The position numbers were made by a program, and so were the translations under genes. A stretch of 11,835 nt of DNA from JAIBAI01 sp044238875. GTDB lineage: Bacteria; Bacteroidota; Bacteroidia; M30B66. Below are positions 1 through 6,284 of this stretch, one piece after another (position 1 is the stretch's first letter; every line of letters begins with the position of its first letter). The stretch lies in NCBI GenBank assembly GCA_044238875.1, contig JBIICM010000072.1, forward strand, positions 1-11,835, written 5' to 3'. The notes under the pieces are model-generated. The model saw only the letters and a program-made list of their open reading frames with translations. It made no database searches and was not told the origin of the DNA.

Positions 1-91
1 CGAACGATCTAGCTACCTTAACCAGAGATCTTATGCCTGGCGCTGTGATGCCGTCATCATTGCAAACCAGAATTAATTTTGACTCACTCAT
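1..91 (-). CDS. surE: 5'/3'-nucleotidase SurE (N-terminal 30 residues, cut by window edge)
   Basis: Reading the minus strand from the ATG at 91-89 gives 30 uninterrupted codons to the window edge, starting MSESKLILVCNDDGITAPGI. The ILVxNDDGIxAPGI block is the N-terminal signature of SurE, a metal-dependent nucleotidase that removes phosphate from nucleoside monophosphates and is linked to stationary-phase survival. D12 and D13 of NDDG are metal ligands in the family; the usual Thr before Asn is Cys here. An upstream ATG is in another frame and hits a stop after six codons, so 91 is the only sensible start. The protein is normally about 250 residues, so almost 90 percent lies outside. It is divergent from the tRNA genes. 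The family call is firm despite the short length; the rest of the gene cannot be judged. Confidence 0.85.
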   Translation of the reverse strand, partial: MSESKLILVCNDDGITAPGIRSLVKVARSF

Positions 92-96
92 ACCGA

Positions 97-104
97 CAAA
101 AGTA
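97..104 (-). promoter_or_regulatory. Possible -7 box for surE
   Basis: The minus strand reads TACTTTTG, an exact match to the Bacteroidota -7 consensus TAnnTTTG, ending 5 bases before the surE ATG. If used, the transcript would start at or next to the ATG, giving an almost leaderless mRNA. No clear TTG/TTTG -33 element lies at the expected 17-23 base spacing, so this may be coincidence. Confidence 0.3.
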
Positions 105-184
105 GCATTAATAAGCACCTCAGAATTATTTTAACTGGTTTTCAGGTAAATTTTTCAGATCGCTTTTTTGAATGAATTTATTGA

Positions 185-192
185 TACATTTG
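185..192 (+). promoter_or_regulatory. -7 promoter box for the tRNA-Ser/tRNA-Pro transcript
   Basis: TACATTTG is an exact match to the Bacteroidota TAnnTTTG -7 element and lies 12 bases before the first base of tRNA-Ser. This would place the transcription start a few bases upstream of the mature 5' end. A TTTG at 167-170 could be the -33 element, but its 14-base spacing is shorter than usual. Confidence 0.5.
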
Positions 193-204
193 CAGCCGCT
201 CTCA

Positions 205-291
205 GGTGAGGTGGGTGAGAGGCTGAAACCAACAGTTTGCTAAACTGTCGTACGGGAAACTGTACCGCGGGTTCGAATCCCGCCCTCACCG
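205..291 (+). tRNA. tRNA-Ser (anticodon GCT)
   Basis: Folds as a class II tRNA. The acceptor GGTGAGG (205-211) pairs with CCTCACC (284-290), followed by the discriminator G291. The anticodon stem ACAGT/ACTGT (232-236, 244-248) encloses TTGCTAA, with anticodon GCT at 239-241 reading AGC/AGU serine codons. The T arm is GCGGG-TTCGAAT-CCCGC (267-283). The long variable arm (about 249-266), with its own CGTAC/GTACCG pairing, and the G discriminator both fit serine. The 3' CCA is not encoded and must be added enzymatically. It is the first of three tandem tRNA genes and is followed after 29 bases by tRNA-Pro. Confidence 0.97.
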
Positions 292-320
292 CTGCCGGAT
301 TTTTCGGTACATTTTGAGTT

Positions 321-394
321 CGGGGTGTAGCGTAGCCCGGTATCGCGTCTGCTTTGGGAGCAGAAGGTCGTCAGTTCGAATCTGGCCACCCCGA
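321..394 (+). tRNA. tRNA-Pro (anticodon TGG)
   Basis: The acceptor CGGGGTG (321-327) pairs with CACCCCG (387-393), with discriminator A394. The opening C-G pair and A discriminator are typical of bacterial tRNA-Pro. The anticodon stem TCTGC/GCAGA (348-352, 360-364) encloses TTTGGGA, with anticodon TGG at 355-357. The T loop reads TTCGAAT. No CCA is encoded. It probably shares a transcript with tRNA-Ser, and an intrinsic terminator begins 3 bases after its end. Confidence 0.97.
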
Positions 395-397
395 CAT

Positions 398-427
398 TGC
401 CACCAGTTATCTGGTGGCATTTTCTTT
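398..427 (+). terminator. Intrinsic terminator after tRNA-Pro
   Basis: TGCCACCAG (398-406) pairs perfectly over 9 bp with CTGGTGGCA (411-419) around a TTAT loop. It is followed at once by a T-rich run, TTTTCTTT (420-427). This is a textbook rho-independent terminator placed to end the Ser-Pro tRNA transcript. tRNA-Arg then needs its own promoter or read-through; I saw no convincing TAnnTTTG box in 428-489. Confidence 0.75.
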
Positions 428-489
428 GACAATATGCCGGTTTAATCCGGAGGCTGGAAGGCAATTTTATGGTCAACGGCAAATTTCAG

Positions 490-563
490 GGTCCCGTAGC
501 TCAGTTGGATAGAGCAACAGCCTTCTAAGCTGTGGGTCATTGGTTCGAATCCAATCGGGATCA
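490..563 (+). tRNA. tRNA-Arg (anticodon TCT)
   Basis: The acceptor GGTCCCG (490-496) pairs with CGGGATC (556-562, one G-U pair), with discriminator A563. The D arm contains GCTCAGTTGGATAGAGC. The anticodon stem ACAGC/GCTGT (517-521, 529-533) encloses CTTCTAA, with anticodon TCT at 524-526 reading AGA/AGG. The T arm is ATTGG-TTCGAAT-CCAAT. CCA is not encoded. It lies 95 bases after tRNA-Pro, beyond the terminator. Confidence 0.97.
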
Positions 564-726
564 CAAAGCATACTGATAATCAATGTTTTATATCACATAA
601 CTGACTATATTATTGACAATATGCACATGTATTAAGCCAACTTTTAAGTTTTTAATTCATTCAGTGTTCAGCTGTTCTATCAATGATTTATCTGCTAACC
701 TATTAATCTTACAGAAAAATTTATAT

Positions 727-872
727 TTAACCCGGATTATGCATTAGAAGCGCATCGCTCTAATGCATAGCGCATTGGCTATGAGCGCAGCAACCGGGTT
801 AACCGCGATGAATCGCAGATTCCTTCGGCCCTTGGGGTAATTTGTGCAATTCTATTGCATAAATTGGGTTTA
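727..872. repeat. MITE/REP-like palindromic element with imperfect terminal inverted repeats
   Basis: TTAACCCGG (727-735) pairs perfectly with CCGGGTTAA (794-802). Inside, TATGCATTAGA (738-748) pairs with TCTAATGCATA (759-769), and this stem extends by GCG/CGC past a bulged A to a CAT loop. A competing hairpin, CATAGC/GCTATG (766-771, 778-783), overlaps it. GCGAT-GA-ATCGC lies at 805-816. AATTTGTGCAAT (839-850) pairs with ATTGCATAAATT (854-865), with one G-U pair. The reverse complement of 851-872 matches 727-748 at 17 of 22 positions, so the whole 146 bp behaves like an element with terminal inverted repeats. TATAT at 722-726 and 876-880 could be a target duplication, but the local AT-richness makes this weak. 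No transposase is encoded, so it is non-autonomous if mobile. Confidence 0.65.
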
Positions 873-1052
873 TCCTATATAGTAACATCAACATGAAAAA
901 TATATTCAAGGTATTCTTCTCAGTAGCTCCTTGTATTGTTTCAAGGACTTTTATAAATTCTATCCACATTTAAAGGCGGAGATTTGCAGTAAAGTACGAA
1001 GCAGATTTCTTTGTCGAAAATAAGTTTATTTAAAGGATAGATTAATAAATTC

Positions 1053-1077
1053 AAAAAAAAGTAGTCATGACACTTTT
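1053..1077 (-). terminator. Candidate terminator downstream of the dehydrogenase gene
   Basis: On the minus strand AAAAGT (1077-1072) can pair with ACTTTT (1062-1057), with one further G-T pair closing a loop around TCATGA. A run of eight T residues (1060-1053) overlaps and follows the stem. It lies 62 bases past the stop codon of the minus-strand dehydrogenase gene. The stem is AT-rich and so weak, which lowers confidence. Confidence 0.4.
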
Positions 1078-1138
1078 GGTTCAGGCGGAACTTAGGTAGG
1101 CGGCAATTACAGAGCAGTCAACAGAGCCAGAAGATCCT

Positions 1139-2218
1139 TCATCCTTCTAATTCCACCTTCATCTTTCTGCCCAATTCAAGCAGATCTTCCCAAACCTTCT
1201 CGTTGAGGGAAATTCCATTTTGAGTTCTCTGCGACTCCATCATTCTTTCAGGATCTCCGGGTATCAGCACTGTTGTTCCGGGTAAGGACGGAGCTTCCCT
1301 GAAAGTGCGGATCCAGCGGTCCATGTTTTCTTTGAATTCCGATGCGGGCCTGAAAGCGTCAATCCGCATGGCACCAAAGAAATGTCCGATTCCGCTTCCT
1401 ACCGGATCAGCCGGTGGATTGAGAAAAGCCACAAAAGGCGGCGCCCATGGCCCGTAGTTGGCGCCTGAAAGCACGGCTGATAAGATATCTACCACTGCAC
1501 CCAAACAATAACCTTTATGGCTTCCATGCGACAGATCACTGCCGAGCGGTAAAAGTGCACCTCCCCTTGATAGTTCATGCGGGTCGGTTGAGCCATTTCC
1601 CTTCTGATCTTGTATCCAGCCGGCAGGAGCGGCCTGGTTTTTACGTTGCAAAATTTCCAGTTTGCCATTCGCTGCCGTAGTGGTTGCAAAATCGGCCACA
1701 AACGGAGGCTCTTCTCCGGCGGGTATGGCAAATGCCATGGGGTTGGTACCCAATAGCCGTTTAAGGGCATTGGTAGGTGCAACCAACGGACTGGCATTGG
1801 TCATGGCGATGCCGATCATATCATGCTCAAGGGCCATCATGGCATGCTTACCGGCGATGCCAAAATGGTTCGAGCCCTTAACGGCCACCCAGCCGGTTCC
1901 TACCTGTTTTGCCTTGCTGATGGCCAGCTTCATGGCAGCCGGCCCGGAAACGAGTCCAAGGCCTCCATCGGCATCAAGTGTCGCAGTAGATGGGGTTTCG
2001 TGTAGTATTCGAAAATTTGGGCGGGGATTGATACGGCCATTTTCCCAAAGCCGCACATATCCGCTCAATCTGGCCAAGCCATGCGAATCAATACCACGAA
2101 GGTCAGCACTCAGTAAAACCCCTGTTGCAGTTTGTGCGTCCTGTTCACTGCAGCCGATTTTTTCAAAAATTTTCCGGCAAAAGGCATCCAGCCTGGAAAC
2201 TTCTATGGGAGAAATCAT
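1139..2218 (-). CDS. Malate/L-lactate dehydrogenase family (Ldh_2) NAD(P)-dependent oxidoreductase
   Basis: A protein of 359 residues from the chosen start, close to the usual 330-360 of this family (the MdH/YlbC/ComC-type fold, distinct from Rossmann lactate dehydrogenases). Members reduce or oxidise 2-oxo/2-hydroxy acids with NAD(P)H. Visible signatures are RGIDSHG (41-47, with the likely catalytic His46), SNHFGIAG (116-123), APTNALKRLLGTNP (147-160), VADFATT (174-180) and HKGYCL (234-239). In the last, Cys replaces the more usual Gly. I chose the ATG at 2218 because MISPIEVSRLDAF aligns with typical family starts. An in-frame ATG at 2245 would add nine residues and overlap accD by 14 bases. 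It is last in the minus-strand run. The substrate (malate, lactate, ureidoglycolate or another) cannot be told from sequence. Confidence 0.85.
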   Translation of the reverse strand: MISPIEVSRLDAFCRKIFEKIGCSEQDAQTATGVLLSADLRGIDSHGLARLSGYVRLWENGRINPRPNFRILHETPSTATLDADGGLGLVSGPAAMKLAISKAKQVGTGWVAVKGSNHFGIAGKHAMMALEHDMIGIAMTNASPLVAPTNALKRLLGTNPMAFAIPAGEEPPFVADFATTTAANGKLEILQRKNQAAPAGWIQDQKGNGSTDPHELSRGGALLPLGSDLSHGSHKGYCLGAVVDILSAVLSGANYGPWAPPFVAFLNPPADPVGSGIGHFFGAMRIDAFRPASEFKENMDRWIRTFREAPSLPGTTVLIPGDPERMMESQRTQNGISLNEKVWEDLLELGRKMKVELEG

Positions 2219-2231
2219 ACTTCCGGATGGG

Positions 2232-3113
2232 CTACTCAAGCGCATTTTTGATCACCGGAGTACACTTTTGTTTGAGCAGCAATTTAAAAAGTCCTGAGAG
2301 CTTTAATTTAAGATCACGCCGCTCTATGATCATATCCAGAAAACCATGTTCCAGCACAAATTCTGCTGTCTGAAAGCCTTCGGGCAAATCCTTACCGATG
2401 GTTTCTTTAACCACCCGGGGGCCTGCAAAGCCAATCAGTGCGCCAGGCTCAGACACATTCAGATCGCCCAGCATGGCAAATGAAGCAGTTACACCTCCCG
2501 TAGTAGGATCAGTAAGCAGCGAAATAAAAGGAAGCCGTGCCTGGGAAAGTTGGGTGAGTTTGGCGCTTGTTTTCGCCATCTGCATCAGTGAAAATGCAGC
2601 CTCCATCATTCTCGCCCCTCCCGATTTTGAAATAATCAACAGGGGAATCTTATGCTTGATGCAGTAGTCAACTGATTTACTGATTTTTTCACCCACTACC
2701 GAACCCATTGATCCGCCAATAAAATCAAAGTTCATACAGGCCACAAGCACTTTTAGCTCTTCAATGGCACCTACCGCACAGCTGATGGCGTCATCGTAGC
2801 CTGTTTTTTCAATGCTTGACCTGATGCGGTCAGTATACTTTTTTGTGTCGGTAAATTTCAGCGGGTCACCGGAGCGTATTCCTGAGAACAGCTCTTCAAA
2901 TTGCTGATTGTCAAAGAGTATCTGAAAATATTCTCTTGAGTTAATGCGCTCATGATATCCGCAATTGGCACAAACCCATAAATTGGTTTCATGATCAATT
3001 GATGCGAATATTTTTTTGCATGAATTGCATTTATACCACAATCCTTCAGGAGTTTCTTTCTTCTCAAGCGTGGTGGTGGTGATATTTTTATTGTTTCTTT
3101 TGAACCAACTCAT
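2232..3113 (-). CDS. accD: Acetyl-CoA carboxylase carboxyltransferase subunit beta
   Basis: This 293-residue protein is the beta half of the carboxyltransferase that, with AccA, moves the carboxyl group from biotin on AccB to acetyl-CoA to form malonyl-CoA, the first committed step of fatty acid synthesis in the cytoplasm. The N-terminus MSWFKR is typical. A zinc ribbon has Cys29, Cys32, Cys48 and Cys51 (C-x2-C-x15-C-x2-C). The crotonase-fold core shows SGGARMMEAA (164-173), PTTGGVTASFAMLGD (203-217) and GPRVVKETIGKDLPEGFQ (231-248). The MMEAA variant is the form I recall from Bacteroidota. Length and motifs indicate an intact gene. It lies 35 bases after pdeM and has its own likely promoter. 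No accA is present in the window. Confidence 0.96.
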   Translation of the reverse strand: MSWFKRNNKNITTTTLEKKETPEGLWYKCNSCKKIFASIDHETNLWVCANCGYHERINSREYFQILFDNQQFEELFSGIRSGDPLKFTDTKKYTDRIRSSIEKTGYDDAISCAVGAIEELKVLVACMNFDFIGGSMGSVVGEKISKSVDYCIKHKIPLLIISKSGGARMMEAAFSLMQMAKTSAKLTQLSQARLPFISLLTDPTTGGVTASFAMLGDLNVSEPGALIGFAGPRVVKETIGKDLPEGFQTAEFVLEHGFLDMIIERRDLKLKLSGLFKLLLKQKCTPVIKNALE

Positions 3114-3138
3114 GGGAATTGTTCGTGAAAAAGGGTGA

Positions 3139-3170
3139 CAAACCTAACTTATTTCTTTGATATGGGCAAA
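3139..3170 (-). promoter_or_regulatory. accD: Promoter for accD (TTTG-N20-TAGGTTTG)
   Basis: On the minus strand a TTTG (3170-3167) is followed after 20 bases by TAGGTTTG (3146-3139), an exact match to the Bacteroidota -33/-7 pattern TTTG ... TAnnTTTG at normal spacing. Transcription would start near 3130-3135, leaving a leader of roughly 20 bases before the accD ATG at 3113. The -33 element lies within the last codons of pdeM and the -7 element just past its stop. Confidence 0.6.
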
Positions 3171-3823
3171 GTATACCGCGCTCGACTGAATTCAATTAAC
3201 TGGTTGTTTACAATTAGAACAGCCCTCTCATCTGGCCGGGGCTCAACTGAAAAGCCTCCTGTGAAATAACCAAAGGCCGGAAGAATCAACTGATCGGGTT
3301 TGATTAAAAAACAAGGAACACGCATATTATGCAAAGCTTTATGCCGCAGTGTTACCACCGGGTGGATGTGTCCGGCAATGTGCAATATGCCATCAACAGG
3401 TGTTGACCGGGGATGATGACCTAAAACAACAGAATCTCCAATAATTTCATTTTCAATTAATTGAATGTAGTTATCTGAAGCTGTTTTTGTATCAATCAGG
3501 TCGTGATTTCCCCTTACCAGGGTCATCCTGAGTGCTGAAAGGTTTGAACGCCAGCTGAAAAACGCATCCCACTCCCGGTTTTTATCGCTGTGAAAGAGAT
3601 CTCCTGTAAAAATCAGCTGTTCGGGATTAAGCCGTTCGGCCAGTCTGCTAAGTTTATTAAGGTTCTCAACAACACCGGCTGTTGGCACTGCAATGCCTGA
3701 TTTTCTGAAATGACCAATCTTACCAACATGCAGGTCAGAAACAATCAGGCTTCGGTTGTTTTCCCAGAAAAGGGCTTTTTCAGGCAGTAGCCTGAAGGTA
3801 TTGTGGCCGTGCACAAACTCCAT
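3149..3823 (-). CDS. pdeM: Ligase-associated DNA damage response phosphoesterase/endonuclease PdeM
   Basis: A 224-residue calcineurin-like metallophosphoesterase with the full set of metal-binding motifs: SDLHVGK with Asp30 and His32, FTGDLFHS with Asp75, RGNHD with Asn106 and His107, GHHP (135-138) and GHIHP with His152 and His154. Both length and operon position match the ligase-associated PdeM family, which is reported to act as an endonuclease/phosphodiesterase in DNA repair together with the three genes upstream. The ATG at 3823 follows the stop of the helicase gene after only 4 bases, so translation is probably coupled. All key residues are present and the gene looks intact. No signal peptide is visible, so a cytoplasmic role is expected. 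Confidence 0.92.
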   Translation of the reverse strand: MEFVHGHNTFRLLPEKALFWENNRSLIVSDLHVGKIGHFRKSGIAVPTAGVVENLNKLSRLAERLNPEQLIFTGDLFHSDKNREWDAFFSWRSNLSALRMTLVRGNHDLIDTKTASDNYIQLIENEIIGDSVVLGHHPRSTPVDGILHIAGHIHPVVTLRHKALHNMRVPCFLIKPDQLILPAFGYFTGGFSVEPRPDERAVLIVNNQLIEFSRARYTLPISKK

Positions 3824-3827
3824 GATA

Positions 3828-6284
3828 TCAGGAAAATGCCCCCATCATTTTTTTTATTTTGTCTTCAAGCTTCTCTGATGAATAGCGCTCACGCAGCTGG
3901 TCAGCTAAAATAGGAAAGGCAAAAGGACCAGGCTTGGGCGGGTATTTGAATACCCAGTTAAGGGTGCGGATTTTTTCGAGTGTTTGCCGCAGTCGTTTTT
4001 CTTCAAGCTGCTGATCCAATACTTCCTGATAGGCTTGCCTTAACAACAAACTGTTGGGTTCATGTTCAGCAATAACCTGATAGAGTAGGGAAGAGGAAGC
4101 CTGCAGGTGCTTGGTTTTAACTGGCCTGCCAGGATATCCCTGAAAGGTTAAGCCGGCAATTGCAGCAATTTCTCTGAATTTACGTTTGGTTAACTCGGTG
4201 TAATTAAAACTTTCGTAAATATCCGACAATAGATTTTCAGTGCTGAACAAGTCATGTTCTTCTAAAAGTTCTTCAAATTGAAACCGCTGATCAGAAAACA
4301 ATTCAAACCCATAATCATTCATGGCCAGCGAGAAACTCACGGGAAAAACCCGTCCGATTCGAGTGGCAAGCAGTGAGGCCATGCCTTCGTGTACGATGCG
4401 CCCCTCAAAGGGATAGATGAATACATGAAAGCCGTCGCGACTTTGGCATTGTTCAACAAGTAATTCATTTTCACCGGGAACCGCGGAGCAGGCAGCCTGT
4501 TGCTTCAGAATAACTTCAAGTACCTCATATTCAGGATGCAGAAGGCGATCATTTTCACCCCGGCTCAATGTTGATCTGATCAGCGCAGAAACGTTTGAGG
4601 AGAGCGGCATTCTGCCTCCGACCCAGGCCGGAACATTTACCTTGGTCATCGGCGCTTTTCTCACCACGGCGGTCAGGTTGTTATGACGCAGCAACTCGAG
4701 ACTCATTCCGGCAAAAACAAAAACATCGCCCGGTCTTATCCTGCTGATAAATCCTTCTTCTACCGTTCCGAGTTTGCGCCCTCCCGAAAACTGAACCATT
4801 ACAGCCGGATCTGAAACAATGGTGCCCATCGAGAGGCGATGCCGCAGGGCTACTCTCCGGTCTTTCACCTCAAAAAAATCACCGTTACGCTCTACCTTTT
4901 TGAAATCATCATAGGCTGTAAGTGAGCTGCTGCCGGTACTGATGTATCCCAAAAGCCAGTTCCAGTCATTGTTTTCAAGAAACTGAAACGACCAGCAGGT
5001 CTTTACCTCCCTGTAAAGGTCACTTTGGTTAAAACCTCCGCCAACTGCCCTGGTAACCATATACTGAGCGAGTACATCATAAGCCATGTAAACCGGCGGC
5101 CTTGCCTCCAGCAGTTCTTGTTCAACACCTGTTCGCAGTGAAACCGCCTCTATTAGTTCCATGGCATGGGTGGGCACGAAGCAGATCTTGCTCAGGGCTC
5201 CGGGCTGATGCCCGCTGCGCCCGGCTCTCTGCACAAAACGGGCGATGCTTTTCGGACTTCCTACCTGAATGATATTTTCTACAGGTCTGAAATCTACGCC
5301 CAGATCAAGGCTAGAGGTACAGATAACTAGTTTTAACTTACCAAGATGCAGTTGTTCTTCCACCCAGGAGCGTATTTCTTTATCTAAAGAGCCATGATGT
5401 AAAGCTGTAATACCCGCCATTTCAGGATATTTTTCCATGATTGTGCGGTACCATATTTCTGTTTGAGCTCTGGTATTGGTAAAAAGCAGTGTGGTGCTGC
5501 TTTTATTAACCTCCTCCATCACTTTACCAAGCAGTGAAATACCCAAATGGCCCGCCCATGGGAGTTTTTCATTTTTTTCGGGAAGAATGGAAGTAACCTG
5601 AATTGTTTTGCGGATGCCGGAACGTATGATCACTGCATCAGCCGGAGCAGGAAATCCGGTTAATACCTGCAAAGCTTCTTCCAGATTACCGATGGAAGCA
5701 GATAACGCCCAGGTTTTCATATCCGGGCTGAGTTTTCTTAGGTAGGAGAGGGCTAACTCCGTTTGTGTGCCGCGTTTGCTGCCGAGCAATTCATGCCATT
5801 CATCAATAACCGTAAGGCGCAGGTTTTGAAAAAGACTTTTGTGGTTTTTCCTTGCAAATAAAAGGTGCAAACTTTCGGGGGTGATAATCAGCACTTCCGG
5901 AATCTTTTTGTCCTGGCGGGCTCTTTCTGCCTGTTCCATGTCACCATTGCGGAAGGCCACATTGAGCGGCAGATCGAGTGTACTTACAACTTCCTGCATA
6001 GCCTGGCAGATATCTTTTGACAAGGCCCTGAGCGGCGTAACCCACAGCACGCGCACCCCTGAAAGAACAGGGGCTCCCTCGTTGATAAACTCCGCCATGG
6101 CGGGAAGGAAAAGGGCATAGGTTTTACCCGATCCGGTAGGGGCATTTACCAAACCTGATTTACCTGAAAGGTAAGCCTTCATGCTATTTTCCTGAAAGTC
6201 GGCCAATGCAAATTGTTTTGCCGATAGCCATTTTCTTATCCGGACTTCTCCGGGCGAATCTTCGGGCAACCGGAGTTTTGTCAT
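3828..6284 (-). CDS. Ligase-associated DEXH-box DNA helicase (Lhr-like)
   Basis: An 818-residue superfamily 2 helicase. Motif I APTGSGKT (48-55), Ia TPLRALSKD (83-91), TPESLHLL (135-142), motif II DEWH (161-164), motif III SASIG (195-199), IV LLFTNTRAQTE (267-277), V TSSLDLGVDF (323-332) and VI QRAGRSGH (352-359) are all present. The long C-terminal half is expected to form the winged-helix and beta-barrel parts of the Lhr core. Lhr-type enzymes translocate 3' to 5' on single-stranded DNA and unwind duplexes. The shorter ligase-associated branch is about 800-850 residues and sits beside DNA ligase, as here. Its ATG overlaps the ligase stop by 4 bases (ATGA, 6281-6284). Motif III has Ser197 where SAT is usual, a conservative change. 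The gene appears complete. Confidence 0.93.
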   Translation of the reverse strand: MTKLRLPEDSPGEVRIRKWLSAKQFALADFQENSMKAYLSGKSGLVNAPTGSGKTYALFLPAMAEFINEGAPVLSGVRVLWVTPLRALSKDICQAMQEVVSTLDLPLNVAFRNGDMEQAERARQDKKIPEVLIITPESLHLLFARKNHKSLFQNLRLTVIDEWHELLGSKRGTQTELALSYLRKLSPDMKTWALSASIGNLEEALQVLTGFPAPADAVIIRSGIRKTIQVTSILPEKNEKLPWAGHLGISLLGKVMEEVNKSSTTLLFTNTRAQTEIWYRTIMEKYPEMAGITALHHGSLDKEIRSWVEEQLHLGKLKLVICTSSLDLGVDFRPVENIIQVGSPKSIARFVQRAGRSGHQPGALSKICFVPTHAMELIEAVSLRTGVEQELLEARPPVYMAYDVLAQYMVTRAVGGGFNQSDLYREVKTCWSFQFLENNDWNWLLGYISTGSSSLTAYDDFKKVERNGDFFEVKDRRVALRHRLSMGTIVSDPAVMVQFSGGRKLGTVEEGFISRIRPGDVFVFAGMSLELLRHNNLTAVVRKAPMTKVNVPAWVGGRMPLSSNVSALIRSTLSRGENDRLLHPEYEVLEVILKQQAACSAVPGENELLVEQCQSRDGFHVFIYPFEGRIVHEGMASLLATRIGRVFPVSFSLAMNDYGFELFSDQRFQFEELLEEHDLFSTENLLSDIYESFNYTELTKRKFREIAAIAGLTFQGYPGRPVKTKHLQASSSLLYQVIAEHEPNSLLLRQAYQEVLDQQLEEKRLRQTLEKIRTLNWVFKYPPKPGPFAFPILADQLRERYSSEKLEDKIKKMMGAFS

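Larger units (their letters stand above)
564..1138. other. 575-base gene-free stretch
   Basis: No supported gene was found on either strand. Positions 564-726 are AT-rich without a clear hairpin plus T-run. Positions 727-872 hold the folded repeat listed separately. Positions 873-1052 are AT-rich and contain one tiny frame, 893-973 (26 codons plus stop, beginning MKNIFKVFFSVAPCIV). Its hydrophobic start resembles the beginning of a signal peptide, so it could be the relic of a secreted protein, but it has no other support. Positions 1053-1077 hold a candidate terminator for the minus-strand gene ending at 1139. The stretch may have gathered insertions next to the tRNA genes, which are common integration targets. 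Confidence 0.6.

Noticed and set aside
437..450. CCGG-TTTAAT-CCGG as a second hairpin upstream of tRNA-Arg
   Set aside because: The stem is only 4 bp and has no T-run; the copies of a self-complementary word are too short to support a structure.
240..482. An 80-codon minus-strand frame
   Set aside because: It lies antisense across the tRNA-Ser and tRNA-Pro genes and the terminator; the RNA genes explain the sequence and the peptide has no family features.
893..973. A 26-codon frame with a hydrophobic start
   Set aside because: It resembles the beginning of a signal peptide but is too short and unsupported to annotate as a gene; mentioned only under the gene-free stretch.
1662..2297. A 211-codon plus-strand frame
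   Set aside because: It is antisense to the dehydrogenase gene and the end of accD, both with clear protein motifs; the long frame is a by-product of codon composition.
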